DNA of 48,803 nucleotides, taken from Candidatus Lachnoclostridium pullistercoris. Lineage in GTDB: Bacteria; Bacillota; Clostridia; Lachnospirales; Lachnospiraceae. The notes beneath the pieces were generated by a model. The model did no database searches, was not told the origin of the DNA, and was given only the letters and a program-made list of their open reading frames with translations. The stretch lies in contig DWWL01000084.1 of NCBI GenBank assembly GCA_019119775.1, positions 1 through 48,803 of the forward strand, in the 5' to 3' direction. Within the stretch, counting starts at the first letter, position 1; the number at the start of each line of letters is the position of its first letter. This document shows, piece after piece, positions 7,548-16,599 of this stretch. Made by a program: the position numbers and the translations under genes.

Positions 7548-8654
7548 CTACTCGATCACCTGGTCCCCGTCCTTGATGCAGTAGTTCTTCGTCACGCCCA
7601 GCTTTTCCATCCAGCTTCTCGTCTCCAGCGTTCTCCAGGGGCCGCTGCCCGGTCCGCCGCCGTTATCGTTGTCCCAGAGCCACTGGGGCGTGGGCCAGAG
7701 GCAGATCTCCGGTCTCACCGTCTGGTAGAAATTCTCTCCCACCCCATTCTGTCCGTGGTGGGCCATCTGGACGATGTCGCATTTTATGTCCGTGCCGCTC
7801 CAGTCCTGAAGCAGAAGGTCGCCGCCGTTTAATCCCATATCTCCCAGATACAGGATCTTTTTCCCGTTGAGCGTCACCCGGTAGGCCACGGAGGCGTTAT
7901 TTCCGCTGTCCACCGACAGCTGATACCGCCGGTTCATCACCGTCACTGTGGCATCCCCCACCTGGATCTGGGTGCCTTTTTTGATATCATCGTGGCGCTT
8001 CTCCGCCGGCACTTTCCCGATGGCGGACATAAACGCTGCCGCCGTCTGGGCTCTGGTGGGATCGTACTGATCGTACCACTCCTGGCCTGCCACGGAATAA
8101 TAGATCCCGTCAATCTCCAGAGGCATCTGTTCCATATTTAAAATAGAAATCAAAGCCCCGCAGTGGTCGTTGTGAAGGTGGGTAATCAGCCAGGCGTTCA
8201 CCCGGCCGCCCATGGCCTGCACCGTCTCAATCAGATGGGGAGCGTCCTCCGGCGTGCCCCCGTCCACCACGATCACGCTTCCGTCCTTCGTCTGTATGAC
8301 GGAGGAGAGCATCTGGCTGGCGCCCTGGTTGGCCAGCAGCAGGATTCTGCCGCCGCCCAGATATTTTTCCCCGGCGCCGGGGGGAAGGCTGTCCGCCGCA
8401 TCCGCCGGCGTGTCCTGGCTGCCCGCTGTATTCTCCGGGGCACCCTGACTGTCTGCTGTATTCGCCGGCGTCTCCTGGCTGCCCGCCGTATTCTCCAGGA
8501 TCCCCTGGCTCTCCGCCGCCGATATCAGTTCAATTCCGCTTTTTTTCATCTCCAGCCCGTCCGGCAGCTCGTAGTTTCCTCCGCCCCGCACTCCTGTCAG
8601 AAGGAGGAGGCCGAAAGCCGCCAGAATGGCCGCATAAACTCTGCGCCCCCACAT
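7548..8654 (-). CDS. Exported metallo-beta-lactamase-fold hydrolase (ComEC/Rec2 C-domain type)
   Basis: An N-terminal hydrophobic segment (residues about 7-22) acts as signal peptide or anchor. A low-complexity linker (about 48-90) holds four imperfect 10-residue repeats of the type SQxxPxNTAx. The metallo-beta-lactamase domain follows, with the metal motif THLHNDHCGAL near residue 155, YLGDMGLNGGD and MAHHGQNG. The order matches stand-alone relatives of the ComEC hydrolase domain. The product probably acts outside the membrane on nucleotides or another phosphodiester; there is no permease domain, so it is not ComEC itself. It lies 6 bases after the lipoprotein gene, in one operon. Confidence 0.82.
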   Translation of the reverse strand: MWGRRVYAAILAAFGLLLLTGVRGGGNYELPDGLEMKKSGIELISAAESQGILENTAGSQETPANTADSQGAPENTAGSQDTPADAADSLPPGAGEKYLGGGRILLLANQGASQMLSSVIQTKDGSVIVVDGGTPEDAPHLIETVQAMGGRVNAWLITHLHNDHCGALISILNMEQMPLEIDGIYYSVAGQEWYDQYDPTRAQTAAAFMSAIGKVPAEKRHDDIKKGTQIQVGDATVTVMNRRYQLSVDSGNNASVAYRVTLNGKKILYLGDMGLNGGDLLLQDWSGTDIKCDIVQMAHHGQNGVGENFYQTVRPEICLWPTPQWLWDNDNGGGPGSGPWRTLETRSWMEKLGVTKNYCIKDGDQVIE

Positions 8655-8660
8655 AAGCGC

Positions 8661-9269
8661 TTACTCAGCCTCGGCCTGCGCGGCGGAAGACTCTGCCGCT
8701 CCCTCGTCTGCCGCCGCTGTGCCGTAGGTGCCGTCCTCATTCTGAACGGCCGTCTCCCACTCCGCGCTTGTGTAGTTGGGCTCCACCGGGCGCTCCTGCC
8801 CGGGAACGATCGCGTCATCCACCAGCCAGGTGCTCTCATCGTCCGCGGTGCTCTCCGGCATCACGTAGATCCACACCACGTTCTCCTGGGAGAATTTTCC
8901 GTACATGCTGGTCCCGTCGTTCTGATAGGAAAAATCCTGCATGGCCACGCTGTCGTTGAGGGCTTTGATGATGGCTGTGGCATAGTTTGCCGCCTCTTCC
9001 TTGGAAACGCCGTCCTTCACCGTGATCATCATATAGGCGTTGCCGTCCTCCACGTAAAAATCTATATTCTCTCCGTAGGGATAGTCGTCTGAGGCGACAA
9101 ATTCTTCGTCCAGCTCATCCTGGACCTGTCCCCAGTCGATCTGAATCCCTTCCACAACTCCCGTCTCGGGAACCGCGGAACCATTTTCCGGATCTACAAT
9201 ATTGCTCTCTGTACAGCCGCTGAGAAAGAGTGCGCATCCCAGTCCCAGGGCAATGAGTGTCTTCTTCAT
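8661..9269 (-). CDS. Putative lipoprotein of unknown function (202 aa)
   Basis: A lipoprotein signal peptide is clear: MKKT, hydrophobic core and lipobox LSGC with Cys at about residue 19. The mature part is acidic, with no recognised domain, and ends in an Ala/Glu-rich tail. AAAGGAGG precedes the start. It is co-transcribed with the exported metallo-hydrolase downstream, so both probably act on the outer face of the membrane. A 15-base palindrome (9297-9311) covers the likely -10 (TATAAT) just upstream and could be an operator. Confidence 0.8.
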   Translation of the reverse strand: MKKTLIALGLGCALFLSGCTESNIVDPENGSAVPETGVVEGIQIDWGQVQDELDEEFVASDDYPYGENIDFYVEDGNAYMMITVKDGVSKEEAANYATAIIKALNDSVAMQDFSYQNDGTSMYGKFSQENVVWIYVMPESTADDESTWLVDDAIVPGQERPVEPNYTSAEWETAVQNEDGTYGTAAADEGAAESSAAQAEAE

Positions 9270-9296
9270 CTGTCTGTTCCTCCTTTTTTTCTGCTC

Positions 9297-9311
9297 CCGA
9301 TATTATATCGG
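9297..9311 (-). promoter_or_regulatory. Palindrome overlapping the -10 of the lipoprotein operon
   Basis: CCGATAT-T-ATATCGG is a perfect palindrome whose centre reads TATAAT on the minus strand, about 30 bases before the ATG. No good -35 is seen. A repressor site on the -10 is possible. Confidence 0.35.
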
Positions 9312-9372
9312 ATGTCCGTGGTTTTTTATAGGGGTTTTTAAAAAAAGTCAGAAAATCTTCACATTTTCCCCC

Positions 9373-9401
9373 TTGATTTTTCCACTGGGCGATGGTAGTA
9401 T
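9373..9401 (+). promoter_or_regulatory. Promoter of the BCCT transporter gene
   Basis: TTGATT, exactly 17 bases, TAGTAT, about 50 bases before the ATG at 9451. Confidence 0.5.
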
Positions 9402-9450
9402 GTTCAATATAGATTTTATTTTATATTTTTTGAACAATCAGGAGGCAATT

Positions 9451-10995
9451 ATGCTGTCAAAACGTCTGGATTACCCCATCACGCTGATCCCCTTCATCTG
9501 CGTGGTGCTGCTGTGCATTCTGTTCTTAGTTTATCCCGAATCCTCCTCCCACATGCTGGAGTCCATCCGCTTCTTTCTGGGAGACACTTTCGGGACTTAC
9601 TATCTGATCATCGGCCTGGGAGTCTTTATCTGCTCTCTGTACATCGCCTTTTCCAAATTCGGCTCCATCCGGCTGGGAAACTTGGAAAAGCCCCAGTATT
9701 CCAATTTTAAGTGGGGATCCATGATGTTCACCGCCGGCCTGGCGGCCGATATCCTGTTCTACTCCCTCTGCGAGTGGATGCTCTACGCCACAGAGCCCCA
9801 TATCGCCGATCTGGGGGGCATGCAGGACTGGGCTTCTGTGTTTCCCCTGTTCCACTGGGGCCCCATCCCCTGGAGCTTTTACATGACTCTGGCCGTGGCC
9901 TTCGGCTTTATGCTCCACGTGCGCCGGAGAAACAAGCAGAAATACTCCGAAGCCTGCCGGCCCATTCTGGGAAAGCACACGGACGGCCTTCCCGGCAGGC
10001 TCATTGACCTTCTGGCTCTGTTTGCCCTGCTGGCGGGCACCGCCACCACCTTTGCCCTGGCAACGCCTCTGCTCTCCCTAGCCATCAGCCATGTGTTCCA
10101 CATTCCCCAGAGCAACCTGCTGACAGTGGCAATCCTGTTAATCACCTGCATCACTTACACCAGCGCGGTGTATTTCGGCATGAACGGCATTATGAAGCTG
10201 GCGGCCTCCTGCATTTACCTGTTCTTCGCCCTGCTCCTCTACGTGTTCGTGGGCGGCGGTGAAGCCAAATACACGGTGGAAACCGGTTTCTCCGCCCTGG
10301 GCAGCCTGGCTCAGAATTTCCTCACCATGGCCACCTGGACGGACGCCCTGCGCACCTCCTCCTTCCCCCAGACCTGGACGATCTTTTACTGGGCCTACTG
10401 GATGGTGTGGTGCGTGGCCTCCCCGTTCTTCATCGGCTCCATCAGCAAGGGCCGCACCATCCGGCAGACGGTGCTGGGCGGCTATCTGTGGGGGCTGGCT
10501 GGCACCTTCACTTCCTTTATCGTCCTGGGAAATTACGGCCTTGCCCTGCAGATGAAAGGTAAACTGGATGTGCTCGCCATCTACCACGCGGCGGGCGACC
10601 TTTATCAGGCGATTCTCTCCATCATGGAGACGCTGCCGTTTCCGGCCATCGCCCTCATCCTGCTGGCGCTGACCATGATCACCTTCTACGCCACGTCCTT
10701 TGACGCCCTGGCGGTGGTGGCCTCCGCCTACTCCTACAAAAATCTGGACGCGGACGAAGATCCGGACCGTAGGCTGAAGCTCTTCTGGTCCCTGCTGCTG
10801 ATGCTCCTGCCCATCGCCCTGATTTTCTCCGAAAATTCCATGGCGAACCTGCAGACCGTATCCATCATCGCAGCCTTCCCCATCGGCTTTGTGATCGTGC
10901 TGATCATCGCCAGCTTCTTCAAAGACGCGTCCGCCTACTTAAAGGAAACGCAGGGAGAAGGCTCCCCGGCTCCATCCCCGTCAAAAAAGGTTTAA
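9451..10995 (+). CDS. BCCT-family betaine/carnitine/choline transporter
   Basis: This 514-aa integral membrane protein has twelve helices. Family marks include FHWGPIPWSFYMTLAVAFGF near residue 135, the NGIMKLAA segment, and FYWAYWMVWCVASPFFIGSISKGRTIR near 310-340, the Trp-rich substrate region. The ATG at 9451 is chosen because AGGAGG lies five bases before it; an upstream in-frame start would add residues that overlap the divergent lipoprotein gene. It probably takes up quaternary amines as osmoprotectants or nutrients. It is a single gene, ending at a strong terminator. Confidence 0.93.
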   Translation: MLSKRLDYPITLIPFICVVLLCILFLVYPESSSHMLESIRFFLGDTFGTYYLIIGLGVFICSLYIAFSKFGSIRLGNLEKPQYSNFKWGSMMFTAGLAADILFYSLCEWMLYATEPHIADLGGMQDWASVFPLFHWGPIPWSFYMTLAVAFGFMLHVRRRNKQKYSEACRPILGKHTDGLPGRLIDLLALFALLAGTATTFALATPLLSLAISHVFHIPQSNLLTVAILLITCITYTSAVYFGMNGIMKLAASCIYLFFALLLYVFVGGGEAKYTVETGFSALGSLAQNFLTMATWTDALRTSSFPQTWTIFYWAYWMVWCVASPFFIGSISKGRTIRQTVLGGYLWGLAGTFTSFIVLGNYGLALQMKGKLDVLAIYHAAGDLYQAILSIMETLPFPAIALILLALTMITFYATSFDALAVVASAYSYKNLDADEDPDRRLKLFWSLLLMLLPIALIFSENSMANLQTVSIIAAFPIGFVIVLIIASFFKDASAYLKETQGEGSPAPSPSKKV

Positions 10996-11016
10996 ATCGC
11001 GATCCTCGCGAAAAAA

Positions 11017-11066
11017 CATCCCTGAGAGAGCAGTGCCGTTTTGGCATCTGCATTCTCTCAGGGATG
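11017..11066. terminator. Bidirectional terminator
   Basis: CATCCCTGAGAGA pairs with TCTCTCAGGGATG. On the minus strand six U residues follow, ending the Xre gene; on the plus strand CTTTT follows, ending the BCCT gene. Confidence 0.85.
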
Positions 11067-11069
11067 CTT

Positions 11070-11309
11070 TTAATCTTCCTGTTCCAGGTCCTCAAACATA
11101 TCGGAATTGTAAAATTCCCGCAGTGAGACTCCCAGACCTTCCGTGATTCTTTTTATATTGATAATTCCCGGATTTTTGCTTCTCCCGCTGATGATGCTCT
11201 TCACGGTGGACGGAGGCATTCCCGCGTTGTAGATCAGCATATATTCCGTCATTTTTCTCTCTGCACAAAGTTCCCTGATCCGCTCTCTGGTCGCTTCACA
11301 CACCTTCAT
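11070..11309 (-). CDS. Small Xre-family helix-turn-helix regulator (79 aa)
   Basis: A single Cro/CI-type helix-turn-helix domain fills the protein: RERIRELCAERKMTEYMLI, then MPPSTVKSIISGRS as the recognition helix, then IINIKRITEGLGVSLREFY. An acidic tail follows. There is no effector domain. AAGGAG precedes the start at a rather long distance. It is monocistronic, between convergent BCCT and the end of the glycan operon, so its targets cannot be told. Confidence 0.85.
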   Translation of the reverse strand: MKVCEATRERIRELCAERKMTEYMLIYNAGMPPSTVKSIISGRSKNPGIINIKRITEGLGVSLREFYNSDMFEDLEQED

Positions 11310-11410
11310 CTTCCTTCAACTCCTTAAAATGTTTACTTACTTAATAGTCTAGTAAAAAGAGACGGAAAATAAGGTCGATTTGTTGTTTATTTTGCGTTTC
11401 CCAGAAGAAA

Positions 11411-12355
11411 TCACATAGCCCTGTTCTGGCTAATATTCTCTGTTTTTTCCACGATATAAATGGGCCTGTCCTTCATCTCGGAGAACAGGATGGCGATGTA
11501 TTCGCCGATGATCCCCACAATGAGAAACAGCACCGCGAACATAAAGCAGATCAGCACCACGATGGTGGCGTAGCCGTCCGGCGTGCCCACCCGCACCCAG
11601 GTGAGAATGGTGTAGATCATCACCAGAAATCCCAGGCCGCCGGTGATGACTCCAGCGTAAATTCCTAAGCGCAGAGGCAGATTGGAAAAGCAGAGAATGG
11701 TGTTCACCGCAAAGGAAAACAGCTTTTTAATGCTGTATTTGCTCTCCCCGGCCACCCGGACTCCGGCCTCATACTCCAGCTTTGTCTTCCTAAATCCCAG
11801 GTTCTGAACGTAGCCTCTCAAGAAGCGGACCTTCTCCCGGTAGCTCCCCTTGAGGACTTCCACCACCCGGCGGCTCACCGCAAAAAAGTCGGAGGCGTTG
11901 GCCTCAAATTTCACATCGGAGAGAGCGTTGATCACCCGGTAAAACGCGGCAGAAGCCGCTTCTTTGAAAAGCCCCGCCGAGCGGTTCCGCGTGCGCACCA
12001 TGTTTATCACGTCAAAGCCCTCTTCCGCCGCCGCCAGGATCTTCGGAATGCACTCCGGCGGGTGCTGCAGATCCGCGTCCATGCAGATCACCAGGTCGCC
12101 GTCACTGTAGTCCAGCCCGGCGATCATGGCCGCCTCATGGCCGAAATTTCTGGAAAAGGACACCAGCTTTACCCGGCTGTCCGCCGCGGCCATCCGCTCC
12201 AGAATTTCAAGGCTTTTATCTGTGCTCCCGTCATTCACAAACAGGAGCTCATAGTCCCAGGCCGCCTGGTCCAGCACGTTTTTCACCGCTTCAAAAAACT
12301 GTGGGAGCGCCTGTTCTTCATTGTAGACAGACACCACTACCGTCACTGTTTTCAT
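11411..12355 (-). CDS. GT2 polyprenyl-phosphate glycosyltransferase with two C-terminal membrane helices
   Basis: It resembles DPM1/GtrB/ArnC-type enzymes that move a sugar from a nucleotide donor to undecaprenyl phosphate at the inner membrane face. Motifs: VSVYNEEQALP, LLFVNDGSTDKS, MDADLQHPPECIPK (DxD region) and a basic RFLRGYV segment. Two helices near residues 235-260 and 270-295 anchor it. I chose the ATG before KTVTVVVS; an in-frame start at 12382 would add nine residues. It is the last gene of the glycan operon. Confidence 0.85.
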   Translation of the reverse strand: MKTVTVVVSVYNEEQALPQFFEAVKNVLDQAAWDYELLFVNDGSTDKSLEILERMAAADSRVKLVSFSRNFGHEAAMIAGLDYSDGDLVICMDADLQHPPECIPKILAAAEEGFDVINMVRTRNRSAGLFKEAASAAFYRVINALSDVKFEANASDFFAVSRRVVEVLKGSYREKVRFLRGYVQNLGFRKTKLEYEAGVRVAGESKYSIKKLFSFAVNTILCFSNLPLRLGIYAGVITGGLGFLVMIYTILTWVRVGTPDGYATIVVLICFMFAVLFLIVGIIGEYIAILFSEMKDRPIYIVEKTENISQNRAM

Positions 12356-12421
12356 AACTGTCACCATTTCCCTGCTAGTCATTCTTCATCCGCAGAACCG
12401 GCCGTCTCCTCAGGGCCGGCC

Positions 12422-13261
12422 TCACTCGTATATCTGGATCTCCATGCTGGAGTGGGAGGGCACCCGCTGCTCCTTCGGCGGCAGTTTTAAGTAGTCCCCG
12501 TAGAGCATTTTCAGCACCCCGTCCGGATCCGCCGGAGCCATGAGCGAGCGCCCCTCAAACTCCGCCTGAGAGATATTCTCCGCCCATTCCCGCTTCCAGG
12601 TCACATAGAGGAAATCGGGCTGGTAGTTGCTGGCATAATACCTGTCATGCTTCCCGCTGTCAAAGAGCAGGGAGAGGCGCCTCTGAAGGCAGAAGATCAG
12701 CTTCATGGGCAGGACCTTTCCCACTGCGGAGAGAAGCTGCACCGCCGCCTTCTCTTTCCCTTTATACTTTGAAAAGTCCAGGCGGTAGCGGTGCCCCATG
12801 GCCAGGCCGTAGAGCAGGGTCTGAAGCAGGCGGACCAGGGACGCCGCCCCTTTTCCCTCCGGCAGCTCATCCAGCACGAACAAGTCCACCCAGAGATGGT
12901 TCAGCTTTCCGCCGTAAAACTCCATCTCCGGCCCGTCCGCGTGCTTTCTGCTGGGAAGATAGAGGATCCGGGACGTAAAGTCATAAAAGCCCTTTCCCCC
13001 GTGGAGCGTCCGGTAATCCATGATCTCCATGGTCTCCGGCAGCTCCCTGGCCGCCACCTTCATGAACGCCTCATACTGATTTCTTGTAAAGATAATGTCC
13101 ACGTCGTCGTCCCAGGGGATGAATCCCTTATGGCGCACGGCTCCCAGCAGAGTTCCCGCGTCAAGCATGTAGCGGATCCGGTATTTTCTGCAGATCCGGT
13201 CCACCTCGTCCAGGATCTTTAAATTTGCCTCGTGCACCTTCTCCAGTCCGTAGCCTTCCAT
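12422..13261 (-). CDS. LicD-family transferase
   Basis: The LicD/fukutin signature is clear: YRIRYMLDAGTLLGAVRHKG followed by FIPWDDDVDIIF with the DxD metal site. The C-terminal part has YASNYQPDFLYV and a Trp- and Tyr-rich region common in LicD proteins. Family members transfer phosphocholine or other phospho-alcohol groups to glycans; the group moved here is unknown. At 279 aa it is complete. It sits between the CDP-sugar genes and a GT2 gene, so it probably decorates the polysaccharide made by this operon. Confidence 0.9.
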   Translation of the reverse strand: MEGYGLEKVHEANLKILDEVDRICRKYRIRYMLDAGTLLGAVRHKGFIPWDDDVDIIFTRNQYEAFMKVAARELPETMEIMDYRTLHGGKGFYDFTSRILYLPSRKHADGPEMEFYGGKLNHLWVDLFVLDELPEGKGAASLVRLLQTLLYGLAMGHRYRLDFSKYKGKEKAAVQLLSAVGKVLPMKLIFCLQRRLSLLFDSGKHDRYYASNYQPDFLYVTWKREWAENISQAEFEGRSLMAPADPDGVLKMLYGDYLKLPPKEQRVPSHSSMEIQIYE

Positions 13262-13295
13262 CTCGCTCCTCCTCGTCTTCCTTCTCCGGCAGCCG

Positions 13296-14636
13296 TCACT
13301 CTCCGATTGCCTCCCGGATGGTCTTCGCCATATAGTCGATCATTTCGTCGGTCATGCCCGGATAAACGCCCACCCAGAAGGTGTCGCTCATGATCCGGTC
13401 CGTGTTGGTCAGCTCTCCCACCACGCGGTAGCCTGTCCCGGACGCCCGCATCTCGTCAAAGCAGGGATGCTTGATCAGGTTGCCGGCAAAGAGCATTCTG
13501 GTCTGGACGCCTCTGCTCTCCACGTACTGCACCACCTGGTTCCGGTCCACGCCGTCCCTGCAGGTGATGAGGAAGCCGAACCAGCTGGGATCGGAGCCCG
13601 GGCACGCCTGCGGAAGAATGAGTTTCTCCTCCGTCCCCGCCAGCTGTTCTCTCAGTCTGGCAAAATTGTGCTTTCTGCGCTCCACAAAGCCGGGGAACTT
13701 CTCCAGCTGGGCGCAGCCGATGGCAGCCTGCATGTCCGTGGCCTTTAAATTGTAGCCAAAATGGGAGTAAACGTATTTGTGATCGTATCCCAAAGGCAGC
13801 TCCCCGTACTGTCTGTCAAAACGGTGGCCGCAGAGATTGTCTCTGCCGGACGGACAGACGCAGTCGCGCCCCCAGTCTCTTAAGGAGCGGATGATCTTAT
13901 TTAACAGAGGATTATCGGTGTAAACGGCTCCCCCTTCTCCCATGGTCATATGGTGGGGCGGATAGAAACTGGACGTGCCGATGTCTCCCACTGTTCCGGT
14001 AAACTTCATCTCCCCGCCGATCTCATACCGGCTTCCCAGGGCGTCGCAGTTGTCCTCCACCAGCCAGAGGCCGTATTTATCGCAGAACTCCTTCACTGCC
14101 TTTAAATCAAAGGGATTTCCAAGGGTGTGGGCCACCATCACCGCCTTTGTCTTTTCAGAGCGGGCCGCCTCCAGCATGGTCACGTCGATGTTGTACTGGG
14201 GAATGGTGACATCCACAAACACCGGCACCGCGCCGTACTGGAGCATAGGGGTTACTGTGGTGGGAAATCCCGCAGCCACGGTGATCACCTCATCCCCCTT
14301 AAACACCCTGCGGTCCCCCAGAAGAGGGGATGTAAGGGCCATAAAGGCCAGAAGATTGGCGGATGAGCCGGAGTTTACCAAGGAGCAGTAGCGCACGCCC
14401 AGATATTCTCCCAGTTTCCGCTCAAATTCGTCGGTGTAGCGGCCGGAAGTCAGCCAGAACTCCAGAGCGCTGTCCACCAGATTCACCATTTCCTTCTCGT
14501 CGTACACCCGGGAGGCGTAGGAGATCCTGTCCCCCGGCTCAAACGGTTTTTTCTTATTGTGATATTCCCTGCAGTAGGCCGCTGTCATCTCCAGGATCTG
14601 GTTTCTGGCCTCCTGCTCTGTCATATTCTCAAACAT
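13296..14636 (-). CDS. rfbH: CDP-4-dehydro-6-deoxy-D-glucose 3-dehydrase
   Basis: RfbH (E1) removes the 3-hydroxyl of CDP-4-keto-6-deoxyglucose using PMP and a [2Fe-2S] cluster. The diagnostic change from the aspartate aminotransferase fold is seen: the PLP-binding Lys is replaced by His in SSFYPPHHMTMGEGG (about residue 228-229). The iron-sulfur cysteines are Cys197, Cys259, Cys261 and Cys269, with the typical C-x-C-x7-C spacing. The ATG at 14636 is chosen; an in-frame TTG at 14678 overlapping rfbG would add 14 residues. It follows rfbF and rfbG. Confidence 0.93.
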   Translation of the reverse strand: MFENMTEQEARNQILEMTAAYCREYHNKKKPFEPGDRISYASRVYDEKEMVNLVDSALEFWLTSGRYTDEFERKLGEYLGVRYCSLVNSGSSANLLAFMALTSPLLGDRRVFKGDEVITVAAGFPTTVTPMLQYGAVPVFVDVTIPQYNIDVTMLEAARSEKTKAVMVAHTLGNPFDLKAVKEFCDKYGLWLVEDNCDALGSRYEIGGEMKFTGTVGDIGTSSFYPPHHMTMGEGGAVYTDNPLLNKIIRSLRDWGRDCVCPSGRDNLCGHRFDRQYGELPLGYDHKYVYSHFGYNLKATDMQAAIGCAQLEKFPGFVERRKHNFARLREQLAGTEEKLILPQACPGSDPSWFGFLITCRDGVDRNQVVQYVESRGVQTRMLFAGNLIKHPCFDEMRASGTGYRVVGELTNTDRIMSDTFWVGVYPGMTDEMIDYMAKTIREAIGE

Positions 14637-14670
14637 GCTTGTCTGCTGCTCCTTTCCTATTTTCCTGAAC

Positions 14671-15726
14671 CTATCCAAAGAACTCCCGGATCTGGCGGTC
14701 GGTGACCGTCAGCGGGCTCTCGCCGGCCGCCGCGGCTTTTGTCCACTCCACGGTCATGTCCACCGCCTGGGAGACGTGAAGTCTGGGCCGCCAGCCGAAC
14801 ACGGATTTTATGCGGGAACAGTCCAGCTTCAGAAAATTGGCCTCGTGGGGGCCTCCGTCGTGAACGTTGATCCAGCGGACGCCGCCCCAGGAAGCGCAGA
14901 ATAAATCCGCCAGCTCTCCCGTGGTCACGCAGTCGCAGTCGTCCGGCCCCACATTGTAATATCCCTCGTACTTCCTGTCCTCGTACTGTTTCGCCGCTAT
15001 CTCCAGGTACACTGCCAAAGGCTCCAGCACATGCTGGTACGGCCTGGTGGAGTAGGGGTTTCTCACCACAATATCCTTCCCCGCCTGGGCCGCCCGGATG
15101 CAGTCCGGGATGATCCTGTCATTGGCGTAGTCCCCGCCGCCGATCACATTGCCGGCGCGGCAGGTGGACACGGCGCAGCGTCCCCCCTGGAAGAAGGACT
15201 TCTTGTAGCTGTGGGTCACCAGCTCCGAGCAGGATTTGCTGTTGGAATAGGGATCGTAGCCGTCCAACGGGTCTGTCTCCCGGTAGCCGTACTCCCACTC
15301 CCGGTTGTCATACACCTTGTCCGTGGTCACGTTGAGGAACGACTTCACGGAACCGGTGAGGCGGACGCACTCCAGCACGTTCACCGTGCCCATCACATTC
15401 GTCTCATAGGTGTAAACCGGATCCTTGTAGGAATCCCGCACAATGGGCTGGGCCGCCAGGTGGAACACCACCTCCGGGCGGGCCAGCTCAAAGGTTTCCC
15501 GCAGCTTTTTTAAATCCCTGATGTCTCCGATCACAGAATGGATCGTCGTCTCCAGACCGGTCTGGGCAAAGATCGAGGGATCGGTGGGCGGCTCAAGGGC
15601 ATACCCCGTCACCTGGGCCCCCGCCAGGGTCAGGATCCGGCACAGCCAGGTCCCCTTAAATCCCGTGTGCCCGGTCACAAGCACCCGTTTTCCACTGTAA
15701 AACTTCTCCAGCTCCTTAAAATCCAC
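14671..15726 (-). CDS. rfbG: CDP-glucose 4,6-dehydratase
   Basis: This is a short-chain dehydrogenase-type nucleotide-sugar enzyme that makes CDP-4-keto-6-deoxyglucose. The NAD loop GHTGFKGTWL is the form typical of CDP-glucose dehydratases. The Ser/Thr, Tyr and Lys catalytic residues are in NVTTDKVYDNREWEYGYRE and PYSNSKSCSE. The length of 351 aa is normal. It follows rfbF by 12 bases and precedes rfbH, the standard order. Confidence 0.94.
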   Translation of the reverse strand: MDFKELEKFYSGKRVLVTGHTGFKGTWLCRILTLAGAQVTGYALEPPTDPSIFAQTGLETTIHSVIGDIRDLKKLRETFELARPEVVFHLAAQPIVRDSYKDPVYTYETNVMGTVNVLECVRLTGSVKSFLNVTTDKVYDNREWEYGYRETDPLDGYDPYSNSKSCSELVTHSYKKSFFQGGRCAVSTCRAGNVIGGGDYANDRIIPDCIRAAQAGKDIVVRNPYSTRPYQHVLEPLAVYLEIAAKQYEDRKYEGYYNVGPDDCDCVTTGELADLFCASWGGVRWINVHDGGPHEANFLKLDCSRIKSVFGWRPRLHVSQAVDMTVEWTKAAAAGESPLTVTDRQIREFFG

Positions 15727-15738
15727 CGTCTTTTCCTC

Positions 15739-16515
15739 CTATTTGTCCCAGATCTTCCACGGCGCGTTTCCGCTCTGCCACAATTCTTCCAGTTTCTTCA
15801 TCTCCCGCTGGGTGTCCATGCACTGCCAGAAACCGTCGTGGTAGAAGGATTTTAACTGTCCCTCCGCCGCCAGCCTCTGCATGGGCTCTCTCTCAAAGAC
15901 CGTCTCATCCCCGTCCAGATACTGAAAGATCTCCGGGTTCAGCACCATAAATCCGCCGTTGATCAGACTTCCGTCACTGTCGTCCTTTTCCCGGAAAGAG
16001 GTGATGTTGTTGTCCTGGTCAATGTCCAGCACTCCTTTCACCTGACCGATGTTCACAGTTGTGATGGTGGCCGTCTTTCCATGGCTTTTGTGGAATTTCA
16101 CCAGAGCATCCAGGTCCACATTGCACACCCCGTCTCCGTAGGTCATCATAAAAGTCTCTCCCTTTACATAGGGCTCGATCCGTCTGATGCGCCCGCCGGT
16201 CATGGTGTTTAACCCCGTGTCCACCAGCGTCACCCGCCAGGGCTCGGAATAATTGTTGTGCACCTCCATCTTGTTGCTTGCCAGGTCAAAGGTCACATCG
16301 CTGTTATGCAGATAATAATCCGCGAACCACTCCTTGATCACATGCTGCTTGTAGCCGCAGCAGATAATGAAATCATGAAATCCGTAGGCGGAATAATACT
16401 TCATGATGTGCCACAGGATCGGCTTTTCCCCGATCTCTACCATGGGCTTCGGCTTTAAATGGCTCTCCTCGCTGATGCGGGTTCCAAAGCCGCCGGCCAG
16501 TATCACTACCTTCAT
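15739..16515 (-). CDS. rfbF: Glucose-1-phosphate cytidylyltransferase
   Basis: The enzyme makes CDP-glucose from CTP and glucose 1-phosphate, the first step of CDP-deoxyhexose synthesis. The nucleotidyltransferase loop is KVVILAGGFGTRISEES, with KPMVEIGEKPILWHIMKYY next; TYGDGVCNVDLDAL holds the metal Asp. The length of 258 aa is as in RfbF. I chose the ATG before KVVILAGG because AGGAG lies at useful distance; a longer in-frame start exists at 16569. rfbG follows directly. Confidence 0.94.
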   Translation of the reverse strand: MKVVILAGGFGTRISEESHLKPKPMVEIGEKPILWHIMKYYSAYGFHDFIICCGYKQHVIKEWFADYYLHNSDVTFDLASNKMEVHNNYSEPWRVTLVDTGLNTMTGGRIRRIEPYVKGETFMMTYGDGVCNVDLDALVKFHKSHGKTATITTVNIGQVKGVLDIDQDNNITSFREKDDSDGSLINGGFMVLNPEIFQYLDGDETVFEREPMQRLAAEGQLKSFYHDGFWQCMDTQREMKKLEELWQSGNAPWKIWDK

Positions 16516-16599
16516 CTGTCTTGTCTCCTCTCTCCGTATTGGATTTCTCCATATTTGATCTCTTCCCATTTGACCGCACCGGTTTCCGCCGCCCCTCCA

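Noticed and set aside
8395..8520. Short regular repeats, considered as a CRISPR array
   Set aside because: The repeats are imperfect, without spacers, in frame, and code for a Ser/Gln/Thr/Asn-rich linker.
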